Below, in pieces: positions 42,715-52,854 of a stretch of 64,000 nt of DNA. How positions within the stretch are numbered: the first letter of the stretch is position 1; the number at the start of each line of letters is the position of its first letter. The DNA is from Triatoma infestans (taxonomy: Eukaryota; Arthropoda; Insecta; Hemiptera; Reduviidae): positions 1-64,000 of the forward strand of contig JAAEAF010003371.1 in NCBI GenBank assembly GCA_011037195.1. Direction: 5' to 3'. Both the position numbers and the translations under genes were made by a program. The notes beneath the pieces are model-generated. The model did no database searches and had not been told where the DNA came from. It saw only the letters and a program-made list of their open reading frames with translations.

Positions 42715-43615
42715 GTAGGCTATTCTGTACGAATAGAGGACTGAGGCAAGGAGACGCTTCTCGCCTGCCTCTTATTTAGCCTTAGAAAAAGTTATCAAGG
42801 ATTCTGGGACACAGACGTTTGGCACTACTCTGAACAAATCCTGCTAGCATACGCAGACGATGTGGGCATTATAACTAGATCCCTTTCCGCATTGAAGAAT
42901 GCTTTTCATGTCCTTCAAGAAGCATCATGTCATATGAGCCTTACTATTAATCAAGAAAAGACAAAATACAAGTATGTCGGAGGTAGCAGTGGGCTCTCCG
43001 GAGGAAAACATAGAGATTGATACTTTTGCCTTTTCAAGGGCTCTCAAATTAACCAATCCAATAATATTTCGCTCGAGATTGGTAACAGAATTATGGCTGC
43101 CAATAGAGCATATTTTAGCCTGATTAAGTATATGAAGAGCAGCTTGATCTCGAAAATTCACAAAACTCAGGCTTTATAAAACACTGTTTCGTCCGGTATT
43201 AACGTATGCCTCACAAGCTTTGGACAATCTCCAAAAGTGATGAAAAAAAAAAATTCTTATTTTTGAAAGGAAAATTCTTCGAAGGATCTTTGGACCTGTG
43301 AAGGAAGAAGAAATTTGGAGAAGAAGGAAAAATAAGGAATTGTATGAAATGTTTGGGGAGCCAGATGTAGTGATCACTATAAAGCTAAATAGACTAAGAT
43401 GGGCAGGAGACGTTGTAAGAATGATGGAAGGAGAGGTTCCAAAAAAGTTACTCGATGGAGCAATAGTGGGCTCAAGAAAAATCGGTAGGCCGAAATTTAG
43501 ATGGCAGGATGTTGTCTCCAGTGATGAACTGTTGGGGGTCCGCAACTGGAAAGCAGCCGCACAAAGCAGAGACGGTTGGAAGAAACTCATTGAGGAGGCT
43601 AGGACCCCCTAAAAG
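42715..43615 (+). pseudogene. RTE-like LINE, RT palm to C-terminus, frameshifted
   Basis: The order of blocks is: a GIRQG-like start (42740), LLAYADDVGIITRSLSALKN with an intact YADD at about 42852, MSLTINQEKTKY, NRIMAANRAYFSLIKYMKSS, LFRPVLTYASQALD and an ERKILRRIFGPVKEE block. The final frame (43298-43612) is clean for 104 codons with LYEMFGEPDVVITIKLNRLR, WAGDVVRM and WKDVV-like WQDVV motifs. This is the standard C-terminus of RTE-type elements annotated in many insects. Stops and frameshifts separate the blocks. A short GA microsatellite follows at 43632. The copy is 5'-truncated. Confidence 0.8.
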
Positions 43616-44883
43616 GTTGTAATGCCATGGAGAGAGAGAGAGAGTAGGTTATTCATTAATTAAATAATAATAAAATAATTTTGTTATATATGTTCGTATA
43701 TATAGGGCGAGAATACAAACACATTAATAAAACACTGTTATTATTAAAACAAAGTATTATTAATTTTATATGAATTATACTATTGTGATTGTTATTCGTT
43801 TTTTTATTACAACCTATATTGTTTTATTTATAAATTATTAACTAGCAAAGAGTTTTAAATTTTTTATGTCGACATGGTGTCCTTTTATTTAATAATTTAT
43901 TATTTTTATTTACAGACAGCTGTTGCTCTAAATAATATAAAAAAAAAAAATTGGTGTGAAACACTTACATGACCTTCTCTTACTGGCGTGAATGGCAATT
44001 TTCTTCACACTTATAATAATATAAATATATTATAATATAAAATATATACTATAATAATATAAAATATAATATAAATATAATAATATAAAAAATAAAATAA
44101 AAATGAAGTTGAGAATGCAATTATTATTATCAGAAATTAAAATTAGTGTTATTTACAAAAAAAAACAAAAAAAAAAACACATGCATTAATGAAATCCAGT
44201 TTAAACCGGTATTGTTTCATTTTGGAATAAACATGGTCAAGGTAACACATGCATCCACGTCGATCTAGAAGTTCTTCCAAATGCTTGTGTGTTTATAGAT
44301 TGTATATATGTGATCGTTTGTAAAAGTTTAGGAAAATGCCAGTCCAGAAGTGATTATGTGTAATGTGATAAAGTAGAAGATTGCCAATAAATGCAGTAAA
44401 CACCATTTGGTGGGAAGATGCGTTCTTTGTAAGTGATATTGGGGATTGTGACTTTAGGATCTCCGCAGTTAAGAAGGGGCTAATCCTTTTCTCTTACTGT
44501 TTATGTTAATGAGTGCGGGCATTTATATTAAACATTTAAAGGATATAAGATAAAAAGTATTTGATTCTAGCGAATTGTCTGGTTTATGTTAAAAACGAAC
44601 GTAAGACGAAATACTCCATTTGATTGACAATTGCTTAGTGAGTGATATACCGAAAAGAGGGAGTTATACCCACCTAGTCCGTTCTTTTCCAGTACAATTG
44701 TCGGTTCCAAGATTTTATAAAAATCTTTAATAAAAACCAATACTGCATTTTCTTCAACTTTGCCGGGCATACATTTTGGTAGGTGTAATTATTACAAAAT
44801 TATAAAAATATTTATAATGTTGAAAATTGAAAATGTTTCTTTAAATATGTAGTATTTTATGAATTTTTTTTTAAAAAAAAAAC
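43616..44883. other. AT-rich spacer with a Helentron-like 5'-end fragment
   Basis: At 43950-43990 lies TTGGTGTGAAACACTTACAT followed by CTTCTCTTACTGG, the family's 5' terminus alone. TA-rich repeats cover 44010-44100. Nothing else is recognised. Confidence 0.5.
43950..43990 (+). repeat. Helentron-like 5'-terminal fragment
   Basis: Only the 5' hairpin and subterminal CTTCTCTTACTGG remain. Confidence 0.5.
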
Positions 44884-45136
44884 CTATTGCGCAACAGCCC
44901 ATGAAGGGCCATGGCTTGCCAGACGGCGATTTGATTAAACGGGGCGTGTAGTAGTAAGCACGCCGCAGTTCCCACGTCGTTTAGTTCCGGCCTTCGCTAC
45001 CTAGGGCGCTACTAACTGCAGCTTCCCACTCTTTATCACGATGCTGGGTCAACACCGACTTTGCCCTCCCGGGGGAATCGAACCCTGAATTCTCGCACAA
45101 AAGGCGAGCGCGCTAGCCACTAGACCAAAGCGTGAA
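44884..45136 (-). repeat. tRNA-derived SINE, family 2, full copy
   Basis: On the minus strand the head reads GCTTTGGTCTAGTGGCTAGC (box A TGGTCTAGTGG), then GCGCTCGCCTTTTGTGCGAG and box B GGTTCGATTCC. The body has GGGAAGCTGCAGTTAGTAGC, CGACGTGGGAACTGCGGCGT and GGCAAGCCATGGCCC. It ends in GGGCTGTTGCGCAATAGG and an A/T-rich tail. Length is about 250 bp. A partial copy lies at 46120-46195. Confidence 0.8.
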
Positions 45137-45554
45137 GACATTTCATAAATTATAGTTTTTTTATTATAATTACATTATGCTGTTTTTATATAGCTCAATT
45201 TAATTGGTTGAAAATAAAGTTTCATTGAGATTGCATTACCCTGAAGAATTAATAAGTTCGGAAATTTTAAAGTTTAAAGAAAAGAATAATTAATTTTCAG
45301 GGTTTTTAATTGGATAGAAAAACAAAAAAAACTAATTTAAATACAAAACAAAATATGTTAAAATTTTACATTCAATGTGTTTCATTTTTTATTCATTATT
45401 TTGTTGAAGTACTGAAAAAAAAACAATGGGAAACTCTGAAGGAAACAAAAGATTTCTCTTTCATTTCAGTAAATTATATTTAACAATTAATTTTCAGTCT
45501 ATTAAATTAATTAGATAAATCATTTTGATTTTTTTTTTTTTTTTTTTTTTTTGC
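45137..45554. other. AT-rich spacer, nothing recognised
   Basis: Ends in a long T run (45532-45552) that leads into a Helentron-like fragment. Confidence 0.5.
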
Positions 45555-45640
45555 TTCCTCTTACTTCCTGGTAAAATGGAAGTATTTGAGATCGTGTCAG
45601 TTTTTTTAAATTTGAGTTTTCCCCGGAAATCAGAGATGGG
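45555..45640 (-). repeat. Helentron-like 3'-end fragment
   Basis: CTTCCTCTTACTTCCTGGTA, GGAAGTATTTGAGATCGTGT and GAGTTTTCCCCGGAAATC match the 3'-terminal block, and then the repeat stops. Confidence 0.5.
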
Positions 45641-45811
45641 CATGAAATTAAAAATTAAATTAAATTAAAAAACTAAAAATTAATCAGTTATCCCAAGTAA
45701 AATTAAAAAGTTGATTCATTCAAGTGAACAATTTAATTTAATTGAAATTAGAAATTATTATCTTATTATTAAATTACTTTTAAATAACTAAAAAAAAAAA
45801 ATATAAAACAT

Positions 45812-46004
45812 GGGGCGGGTGTTGGTGTAGTGGTTATGAGCATGGACTTGTAAGTGGGAGGACCCCAGTTCGAGTCCCGCGTATAACTGCTAAATTTTAT
45901 ATTGGTATAAAAAATGTTTACAGTAAAGTAGGTGCTTCCGCTACCGTCCACGACACCTAATTTGGTAGTTGGACGTTAAGCCCGCCGGAAAAAATAGTCA
46001 TTAC
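45812..46004 (+). repeat. tRNA-derived SINE, family 1, full copy
   Basis: GGGGCGGGTGTTGGTGTAGT is followed by box B GTTCGAGTCCC, the shared body with CGTCCACGACACCTAATTTG, and GGACGTTAAGCCCGCC. It is almost identical in order to the copies at 15317 and 22852. No clear target duplication was found. Confidence 0.8.
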
Positions 46005-46119
46005 TTTACTTTTTTAATAATAAATCATTTAGTTGATTAAATTAATAAGAAAGTTTAGTTTAATTATAAAATAATGATTAAATTTTTAATTTAATGCACA
46101 CGTAAAATTACAATAGCCC

Positions 46120-46195
46120 ATAAGTGATCAGATGGCGACTTCGGGGGGGGGAGGGGTAAGCTAAGTACGTCGCAGTTCCCATCGCCGTTTATTTA
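46120..46195 (-). repeat. tRNA-derived SINE, family 2, 3'-end fragment
   Basis: It matches the 3' part of the copy at 44884: CAATAGCCCATAAGTGATCA, GATGGCGACTT and a CGTCGCAGTTCCCAT segment. A G run replaces part of the middle. Confidence 0.55.
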
Positions 46196-46204
46196 AACGT
46201 GAAG

Positions 46205-46351
46205 ATTGTTTCTTATAAGTAGATCAAAATAATGTATTAGGTGGGCTCTATTTCTAGACCGCTCATCCCCTTGAAGTCCGTATTAAACCTTCAAGAAGAA
46301 GGGACGCTTGAATTTATAAATACAGGAATAGAAATATCAATAGAGGAAATA
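46205..46351 (+). pseudogene. LINE reverse transcriptase, piece upstream of a mariner insertion
   Basis: In the frame reading EEGTLEFINTGIEISIEEI, this is the linker just before the RT fingers. The frame continues on the far side of the mariner at 47530, joining at the TA target without a break. The element is probably RTE-like (compare the KAKNGK motif in the right piece). Confidence 0.65.
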
Positions 46352-47529
46352 CGAGCCTAATTGTACCCTAATTTGTATATGCCAGCTCGAAGCCACTTTT
46401 GCACCTGATTTTTAACTTCCTCATTGGATTTGAAAATGTTTCCCACGTAGAGCCTCTTTAAGGGGTCCAAACAAATGGAAATCCGATGGGGCGAGGTCGG
46501 GGCTATAGGGGGGATGTGGAAGGATCACCCTTCCCACTTTTTGATGTATTTCTTGAGTTAACGTACTATGCAGTGTGTGGGCATGAAGCAAAATCACGCC
46601 TTTACACAAGAATCCACTACGTTTCGTTCGAATGGTAAGCTTTACTCTGTTTGTTAGCATATCACTGTAATACTGGCTGTTGTTGGTTCGTTGATCTTCG
46701 AGATAGTCACAATAAATAGGCCCCTGCGCATTCCAGAATACTGTAACTATGTCTTTACCTGCAGACGGCTGGGTCTTGAATTTCTTTCGAATGGGAGAAC
46801 CCGCATGCCTCCACTCAAGGCTTTGACGCTTAGATTCCGGCTGAAAATGATGTATCACATGTTTCATCTCATGTTACAATACTACTGAAAAATTCTTTTT
46901 CAATTAAACATCGTTCTTTCAACTGTTGATTAATTTGAAACCACGGTTTCTTTGTGGGTGTCCCTAAGTTGTCTCGGAACCCATCTCGCACAAGTTTTCT
47001 TGAACTGCAGCTTATTCTGAATAATGTTATGAACAGTTTCAACACTAACGTGCACTTCTTCAGCTATCAGTTTAACAGTAATACGCCTGTTATCCTGAAT
47101 TAACGCGTTAATGCGAGATTCGTAGGAGGAAGTTACAACTTCAACCGGTTGTCCACTTCGTTGCTCGTCACATACACTTTACACGCCCACTTTTTAAACT
47201 GTTCTACCAATTTGTAAACGTTCGAACGGTTCAAAAAATTATTCCCATACACTTTCAATATTCTTTCGTGGATTTCACTACCTTTGATATACTCTACAAC
47301 TAAAAATCTAATCACTGATCGCTATTCTTCCGAAGTGCAATGCTCGAGTGGATTCGCCAGTATTAACTCAATACATTTGAGGTTATGCTTACCAAATACT
47401 CTCTACAGCTGATGAGAATCTAAGTATAAGGATGCCAACTTGTCGCAACGCACTTAAACTATTGTATTGATTAAACAAACCGTTTCTGAGCTACAGCGAT
47501 TTGTCTCGTTACTTATTGAATGACCCTCG
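46352..47529 (-). mobile_element. mariner transposon nested in a LINE RT gene
   Basis: The right end, inverted, reads CGAGGGTCATTCAATAAGTA then ACGAGACAAAT, bounded by TA at 47530-47531. The left end keeps only CGAG next to TA at 46350-46351, and then diverges, so the 3' inverted repeat is degraded. A second copy of the same family at 62720-63517 keeps the inverted repeat that this one lacks. The transposase reads on the minus strand. Confidence 0.75.
46421..47375 (-). pseudogene. mariner transposase, multiple lesions
   Basis: The N-terminal part (47133-47375) reads IRFLVVEYIKGSEIHERILK and then NVYKLVEQFKKW, a helix-turn-helix. A TAG precedes it, and the start codon appears changed. The catalytic part (46421-46867) reads HHFQPESKRQSLEWRHAGSP, then TVFWNAQGPIYCDYLEDQ, and PYSPDLAPSDFHLFGPLKEA with the third Asp. 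The first-Asp block shows a stop (T*DET) and a frameshift. The HDN block reads LLHAHTLHS, so the second catalytic Asp is absent. It cannot be active. The copy at 62862-63457 is the same family. Confidence 0.8.
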
Positions 47530-47790
47530 TAGAAGTAGAATTGAATAAAGCGAAAAATGGAAAAGTCCCAGAACCAGATAGAAATTCTAAAATTATATTC
47601 ATAGAATTCCTAAAAAATAGCGGGAAAAAATGTGTATCATTCTTACAAAGCTCTTAACAAGATTTTAGCGGGCGAAAAGATTACCGATGACATGATGACA
47701 TTAGCACGCATCACCCCTCTATTTATAAAAAAAGGTAACAAAAAAAAATATGTACCAATTATTAAGGAATATGTGTGGATTAACATATAT
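47530..47790 (+). pseudogene. LINE reverse transcriptase fingers, piece downstream of the mariner
   Basis: It starts EVELNKAKNGKVPEPD (the usual A-KNGKAPGPD block). After frame breaks it continues with SYKALNKILAGEKITDDMMT and ITPLFIKKGNKKKYVPI, the block before NYRGI. The palm is missing. Together with 46205-46351 this was one frame before the mariner arrived. Confidence 0.7.
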
Positions 47791-48068
47791 AATACTTGGA
47801 TGTATATAATAATTAAAAATCTGCAACTAACAGGCACTACCAAAAACAGGTAACTGTAATAAATAAATAAATAAATCTACATCAAAGAGAAAGTCGAAGC
47901 GATTTCTAAACATGAAGGGGCGTTCCCAAATTATTGTATACCACATATGAAATATTAGCAACATAAATTTTATTTGTATTTTTTAATTAGGTCTAGGGAC
48001 TACATATATTTAATTTTTCTTTAAACTCATACATGACTTTCTCTTTACAAATATATACAAATTTTTTT
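47791..48068. other. AT-rich spacer, nothing recognised
   Basis: No ORF or repeat beyond AAT and TAAA microsatellites (47848-47875). Confidence 0.5.
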
Positions 48069-49054
48069 TACTTTTCTTACTCCTAGTAAGAGGAAGTATT
48101 GTAATCGTGTCAAATTTTCGATATCGAGTTTACACCGGAAATATCTGTTTTGAGGTCCCCTAGTCCCAAAAAGTGGTTTTTAGCAATTGGTGTGTGTGTA
48201 TGTATGTATATGATCAGCATAACTCAAAAAAAGAAAAAGTTCAAACTTGATATTCCGTTTAGGCATTACCATGGGATCTGACAGTAGGATAGCGGTCAAA
48301 TTCCTTAACCGGAAGTACCGCTTTACTAAATAGTTTTTTCAATTTTTTTGCAATTTTTTCCAAAATGGCCCCAACGATTTTCTTCAAACTTAGTATATCA
48401 ACTACACATACAAAGATCTACAATTTTTATTTGAAACATTTTTCCGGGAAAATGCATTTAAGGGCACTTTTAGGGGAGGGGGTGGTGGTTGGGTTGTCAT
48501 CTAAAGTGCTATTTCAGTTTCTTACAAAATTCTATCAGCTAAATAATATTAATTAGAATTAAATATGTTGTTGAAATTCCGAGTTTGAAAAAATCGGATG
48601 ACCGGAAGTGCATTTTTACTGAAATGTATTTTTTCAATGTTCTGCTATTTTTCTAAAACGGCTCCAACGATTTTCTTTAAACTAAGTATGTGAATTACAC
48701 ATATAAAGAGCTACAACTTTTATTTGAAACATTTCTTCGGGTCAACTTATTTAAGCGGGCTTTTTTGGGAGAGGGGTAATGTTATGTTATTTTTTCTAAT
48801 GTGCTGTCATAGTTGACTATTTCAATTCTACCATCCAAACAAAATTAATTAGAAATAAATAGATGGCCAAAATTCCGAGTTTCAAGAAAAATTAGTAAAC
48901 CGGATGTGCGCTTATTAACGAACATTTTATTTAGTTTTCGACAAACACCAAGGAATTTCACATCAACTTTGGTAAACAAACCATAAAATTTGTCAATTAG
49001 GTACAATTTTGAAAACTGGATTAAGAGAAAGTTGTGTGAGTGTTTCACACCAGA
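48069..49054 (-). mobile_element. Helentron-like element, copy G (long form, complete)
   Basis: It starts TACTTTTCTTACTCCTAGTA with the full 3' hairpin, and ends GTGTGAGTGTTTCACACCAG. Two successive modules, each with CAACGATTTTCTT and ATTTGAAACATTT, are separated by a GGAGGGGGTGGTGGTTGGGT block and GAATTAAATATGTTGTTGAA. No protein. Confidence 0.7.
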
Positions 49055-49249
49055 TTTCTTTTAACTTAAAATTTTACTCATTTGTTCTAACATAAACATA
49101 CAACATCCGGGTTGGGGGGGGGAGTACCAACCTATCACGAACCCAGTCTGGCAGTGAAGAGATTACATTGTGGTCCAGTATATTCCATCCCGTATTTTTG
49201 AAATATAACGTTATAAATTTCGTACAACTATCTAAAATTGTTATTTTTT
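49055..49249. other. Spacer, nothing recognised
   Basis: Short AT-rich DNA with a G run at 49113-49121. Confidence 0.5.
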
Positions 49250-49482
49250 TTTGTTTGAAAATATTTGAAATAAAACTGATAAGTTTTTATCTGTGCCGAT
49301 AACAATCGAAGTTTAAAGGAAATAGTTATAGTGGTTTTCGAGATAATTCCAAAAAAACTAAAAAAAAAGAAATCCTATTCTATAGATGAGCTTCCGGTGA
49401 CTTTTCGTGTTTGAGATAATCTGTTCACTTTCGAAAATTGACGATCGCAATCCTTCCTCTTATTAGGAGTAAGAAAAAGTTA
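49250..49482 (+). repeat. Helentron-like 3' fragment
   Basis: It ends CTTCCTCTTATTAGGAGTAA then GAAAAAGTT, the 3' hairpin with one changed base. Upstream are the GAGATAATTCC and GAGCTTCCGGTGACTTTTCG modules. The 5' half is missing. Confidence 0.5.
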
Positions 49483-49849
49483 AAAAAAAATAAAAATAAA
49501 AAATAAAAAACTTATTATAATCAAATGAGCCTGAATTAACATTTTCAATTATGCGAGACAAGATAGCTTTGATTAGTTTCAAGGTTTCAGATTAATTTCA
49601 CTGCTTATTAACATACTCATTGCCTTCAAAATGGTACAGTGTCTTTATAGTCAATTTGCATTTTAATAATCTTTTTAATCCCATGCCATTCATTCACTTT
49701 GAACTTAACATTGATTTTATCACCACCAACTCCCCCCCACCACCACTTTAACAATTTCATATTTTTCTGTAATCTCTATTAATTTAAAGAGCTATCTGTT
49801 ACTTCTTAATAACATTTTGTAAAAGTCTGTTGGGAATAAAGATGATAAG
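49483..49849. other. AT-rich spacer, nothing recognised
   Basis: No ORF or repeat is recognised. Confidence 0.5.
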
Positions 49850-50690
49850 ATAGAATAGGAAATGCAGAGGAATGAATAGATATGCCGATTAAAGATGATT
49901 ATAACTGCGCATGACCAAGTAGTGATCGTCTAGGAGAGAAAGAGAGAGGATTTGGAATTCATGGCAAGTAATTTAAATAAAGCATAGGGATGGAAGATTA
50001 ATTTCACAAAGACAGCATACATTATGATAGAATGTGATAAGGAAAAAGTTTGGAAGTGGAGAAGTACCATACGACCCGTACCCTTGCAGTCGATGTTGCC
50101 TAAAAATGGGGGATCCCTTACCTTGGAGGTATGTAAAAGAATTTCAAGCGCATGAAAGACTATTAAACCGTTACATCCGGTATTATGGAACCATTTACAA
50201 AGAAAATAAGAAGAAAATTTTCTGTTCCATAATCGAAGGCATTTTATTGTACACAATAGAAATGTGGACCGCCAGTAGGAGGATTGAAGAGAAGTTAAAG
50301 AGCATAGAAATGGATTTCTGGAGAAGGTGTCTAAGGAAAGTGGGAATGGACAGGTTGAGAAATGTCAGAATAAGGAAGGTGATGGAAGTTAAAGAAAATA
50401 TTATCGAAAGAGCTATAAAGAGAAAGGTGAATTAGTATGGTCATTTAAGAAAGATGGCACCTAGTAAAATATAGAAATGGATGTCACGAAGAGGAAGAAG
50501 AAGGGGTAATCCAAACACAGTGGACTAGTTGAAGAAGGAGTAGGCTTATAACAATAATGGAAAGATGGAGTCGAGGAAGAAATGGCCGATTTCGGCCTGA
50601 CGGATGATGAGTTGCAGACAGAGATAAGTGGAGAATTGCCTTGATCTAAATGGCAACCCTTAAAAGAAGCTAGTAGCAACATAAGTACGC
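49850..50690 (+). pseudogene. LINE RT palm-to-tail fragment, frameshifted
   Basis: Early frames give KREDLEFMASNLNKA and INFTKTAYIMIECDKEK (the block after YADD, whose box reads as degraded). The next frame (50034-50435) gives LLNRYIRYYGTIYKENKKKI, EGILLYTIEMWTASRRIEEK and IEMDFWRRCLRKVGMDRLRN. These match the C-terminal half of a LINE ORF2 common in insects (ILLYG-E-W, EMDFWRR--R---LD--RN--IR). The final part after a stop reads LTDDELQTE-like and DKWRIALI in broken frames, the usual WR-----K tail. The copy is 5'-truncated and shares its pattern with 61840-62565. Confidence 0.75.
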
Positions 50691-50716
50691 CTAAATATAA
50701 GTATGTTTAATAAAAA

Positions 50717-51116
50717 TCTGGTGTGAAACTGTCACACGAATTCTCTTAATCTATTAATTATAATTTAATTAACAAATTCCTTGATACATACAACGTACAA
50801 TATTTAGTTGAGGCTAGCCATAAAGAAAAAAAGTTGTGTAAAATCATTTTATGGTTTCGGAAAAATGTTTCATAAAAAAATGATACATTTTTATAGTAGA
50901 TGCAAATGTTGCAATAAAAGTGGTAGGTATTTATGTATGTAGATAGTATATGAAATTAAAGGAAATTGTTGCAGCCGTTTTGCGGAAAATCACGCAAAAC
51001 TAAAAAAAAAAAAAACAAATTCAGTAGTCAAGTTCCAGTTGATGGATTTTTGCCCGAAACCTTCGTATTTTCTGTTAAAATTCAATTTCGAAAACTAGGA
51101 GAATAAGAGAAAGTAA
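50717..51116 (+). repeat. Helentron-like element, copy H (short, internally deleted)
   Basis: It starts TCTGGTGTGAAACTGTCACA and ends ACTAGGAGAATAAGAGAAAG, so both ends are present but the 3' hairpin is damaged. The microsatellite and several modules are missing. Confidence 0.6.
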
Positions 51117-51508
51117 TAATTCCAAATTTCTAGAAAATATTGCAAGTAATAGATCCTGAGATTGATCCTAATATATCCTGATACTTCAAAAATGTATTTT
51201 CAACCAAGTATGTAACAGCAACCAAGAGAGCAGAGAAAGAGAAACCAAATGCCAGGACCACTCTCTCGGACCAGAGTGGGAGAAGCCATATAAATACAGC
51301 GGCGGGACACAGAGAATATATAGTTCAAATTAGTTCAGAAGATAGTTCACCAGTCACAACGTGTCATTACCCCTTCCACTCTACCTTAATCTACCATCTT
51401 TACTGTAAAGTCCAGGCAGTCAGTGTAACTTATTATATATTAGTGTTAACCAAGTCTTGTTAATTCATCAAACCAAACCAATTCTCTCCAACCAACTCAT
51501 CCATTATA
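51117..51508. other. Spacer with a possible partial LTR
   Basis: From 51211 (TGTAACAGCAACCAAGAGAG) the DNA is GC-richer, with a TATA-like CATATAAATACAGCGG at about 51287 and purine-pyrimidine blocks. This resembles the start of an LTR. No matching end (..CA with the complementary inverted bases) was found before fold-back copy 4 begins, so this is only a suggestion. Confidence 0.3.
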
Positions 51509-51576
51509 TGTGGTGGTTCCGCAGAGCTGGAAAGCATCAGAGATATTTTCCGTGATAGCCTGCTTCTTTTTGTGGT

Positions 51577-51614
51577 CATCGACCGGTTTCGGGCATTCGC
51601 CCATCATCAGGATG
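51577..51614 (-). ncRNA. Hammerhead-ribozyme-like core, left arm of fold-back copy 4
   Basis: On the minus strand: CATC, CTGATGA (canonical), extra T, GGGC-GAAT-GCCC, GAAA, ACC/GGT, GTC, GATG. All four stem I pairs are present. Confidence 0.55.
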
Positions 51615-52246
51615 CTTTTTGTCAAACAGTATATAGATTAGTACAAAGCAAATTTAGTTGATACACGGGTCTTTAAATGTTTTTGTTAGGGCCTAACTAG
51701 ATTAAGAGGGGTGTAGGTACCTGAGTGAGAAAAACACATGTTTCGGTCTTTAAAGGGGCATATTGTACCCTTTAAAAATTGAAACATCCAAAACGTGGAG
51801 ATGTATAACTTAAACTATGTTTTGAAGGAGATTTACTTAATAATTAATTACCCATACCATGTTACTATTATATTTATTTATTTATTTATAACAGCGCGAA
51901 ATAACACTGTGTCAGCCGCGGGCTACTGTGAAATAGTTACTGTCAAGAAATACTAGCTCACGGCTGACACAGTGTTATTTCACGCTGTTATAAATAAATA
52001 AATATAATAGTAAGATAATATGGGTAATTAATTATTAAGTAAATCTCCTTCAAAAAACTTAGTTTAAGTTACATATCCCACGTGTTGGATGTTTCCATTT
52101 TTAAAGACAGAAACATGTGTTTTTCCCACTCAGATACCAATACCTCTCTTAACCTAGTTAGGCCCTTAACAAAAACATTTAAAGACCGGTGTATCAACTA
52201 AATTTGCTCTGTGCAAATCTGTGCTATCACACTGTTTGACAAAAAG

Positions 52247-52284
52247 CATCCTGATGATGGGCGAAAGCCCGAAACCGGTCGATG
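52247..52284 (+). ncRNA. Hammerhead-ribozyme-like core, right arm of fold-back copy 4
   Basis: CATC at 52247, CTGATGA at 52251, an extra T, GGGC with a stable GAAA tetraloop and GCCC, GAAA at 52271, ACC/GGT stem III, predicted cleavage after C52280, and GATG at 52281-52284. This is the best-looking core in the window. Confidence 0.6.
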
Positions 52285-52325
52285 AGTACAAAAAGAAACA
52301 CGGTATCACGGAAAATATCTTTGAT

Positions 52326-52854
52326 GTATTTAATTAGAGAAACAGTGAAGGTTCTCTTGGATGATTAGCAATACATCTCAGACATACTCCCACTTTTCAA
52401 CTCTAATTATCTATCCTAATGATAGTTCTGATTTCAGACTTGTCATTAACGTACGGTGACCCCTATGTGTAGATGAAAATCAGACCTAATGTTGCGTTCA
52501 ATGTTAATTCACCATCGTGTTTCTACCATTTTATACCCTTGAGTATGAAACAGTAATTTAGTACTGCTATTACAACAGAATGTTCTACTTGGGCAATTCC
52601 ATGTTGTAATGTCTTATCTCCTCATAGCATTCACCCATGGAAGAATGATTAATGTTGCATTTTTTTGTTACAAGAATGTTAATAGAGGTAATTAAAAGAG
52701 TTAATGATAAATTTAACACGTGCTTTTTATATCAATTTTTCGTGAGCAATCTTTTCATAAATTTACTCTGCTCTGTAATTTTCCTTATAATTTAAATTCG
52801 TGTCAGATTTTCGAAATATAGATTATAAATTCTGTTGATATGAACAGGCTTGCC
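52326..52854. other. Spacer, nothing recognised
   Basis: No ORF or family repeat is recognised. Confidence 0.5.

Larger units (their letters stand above)
51509..52325. mobile_element. Fold-back element copy 4 (longest, about 800-bp palindrome)
   Basis: It starts TGTGGTGGTTCCGCAGAGC, the same head as other copies but shorter by a few bases. It ends GGAAAATATCTTTGAT. The arms are about 390 bp each and meet near 51935-51960, with mirrored landmarks such as ATAACACTGTGTCAGCCGCG and CGGCTGACACAGTGTTATTT. The hammerhead-like cores have the canonical CTGATGA box. Flanks show no convincing direct repeat, so this copy may be older or rearranged. Confidence 0.75.

Noticed and set aside
43174..43590. 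138-codon minus-strand frame
   Set aside because: Antisense shadow of the RTE-like C-terminus at 43298-43612.
44884..45136. Possible tRNA gene (box A and box B present)
   Set aside because: The tRNA-like part is followed by a shared SINE body and tail, and a partial copy lies nearby; the same reasoning applies to the other tRNA-like heads.
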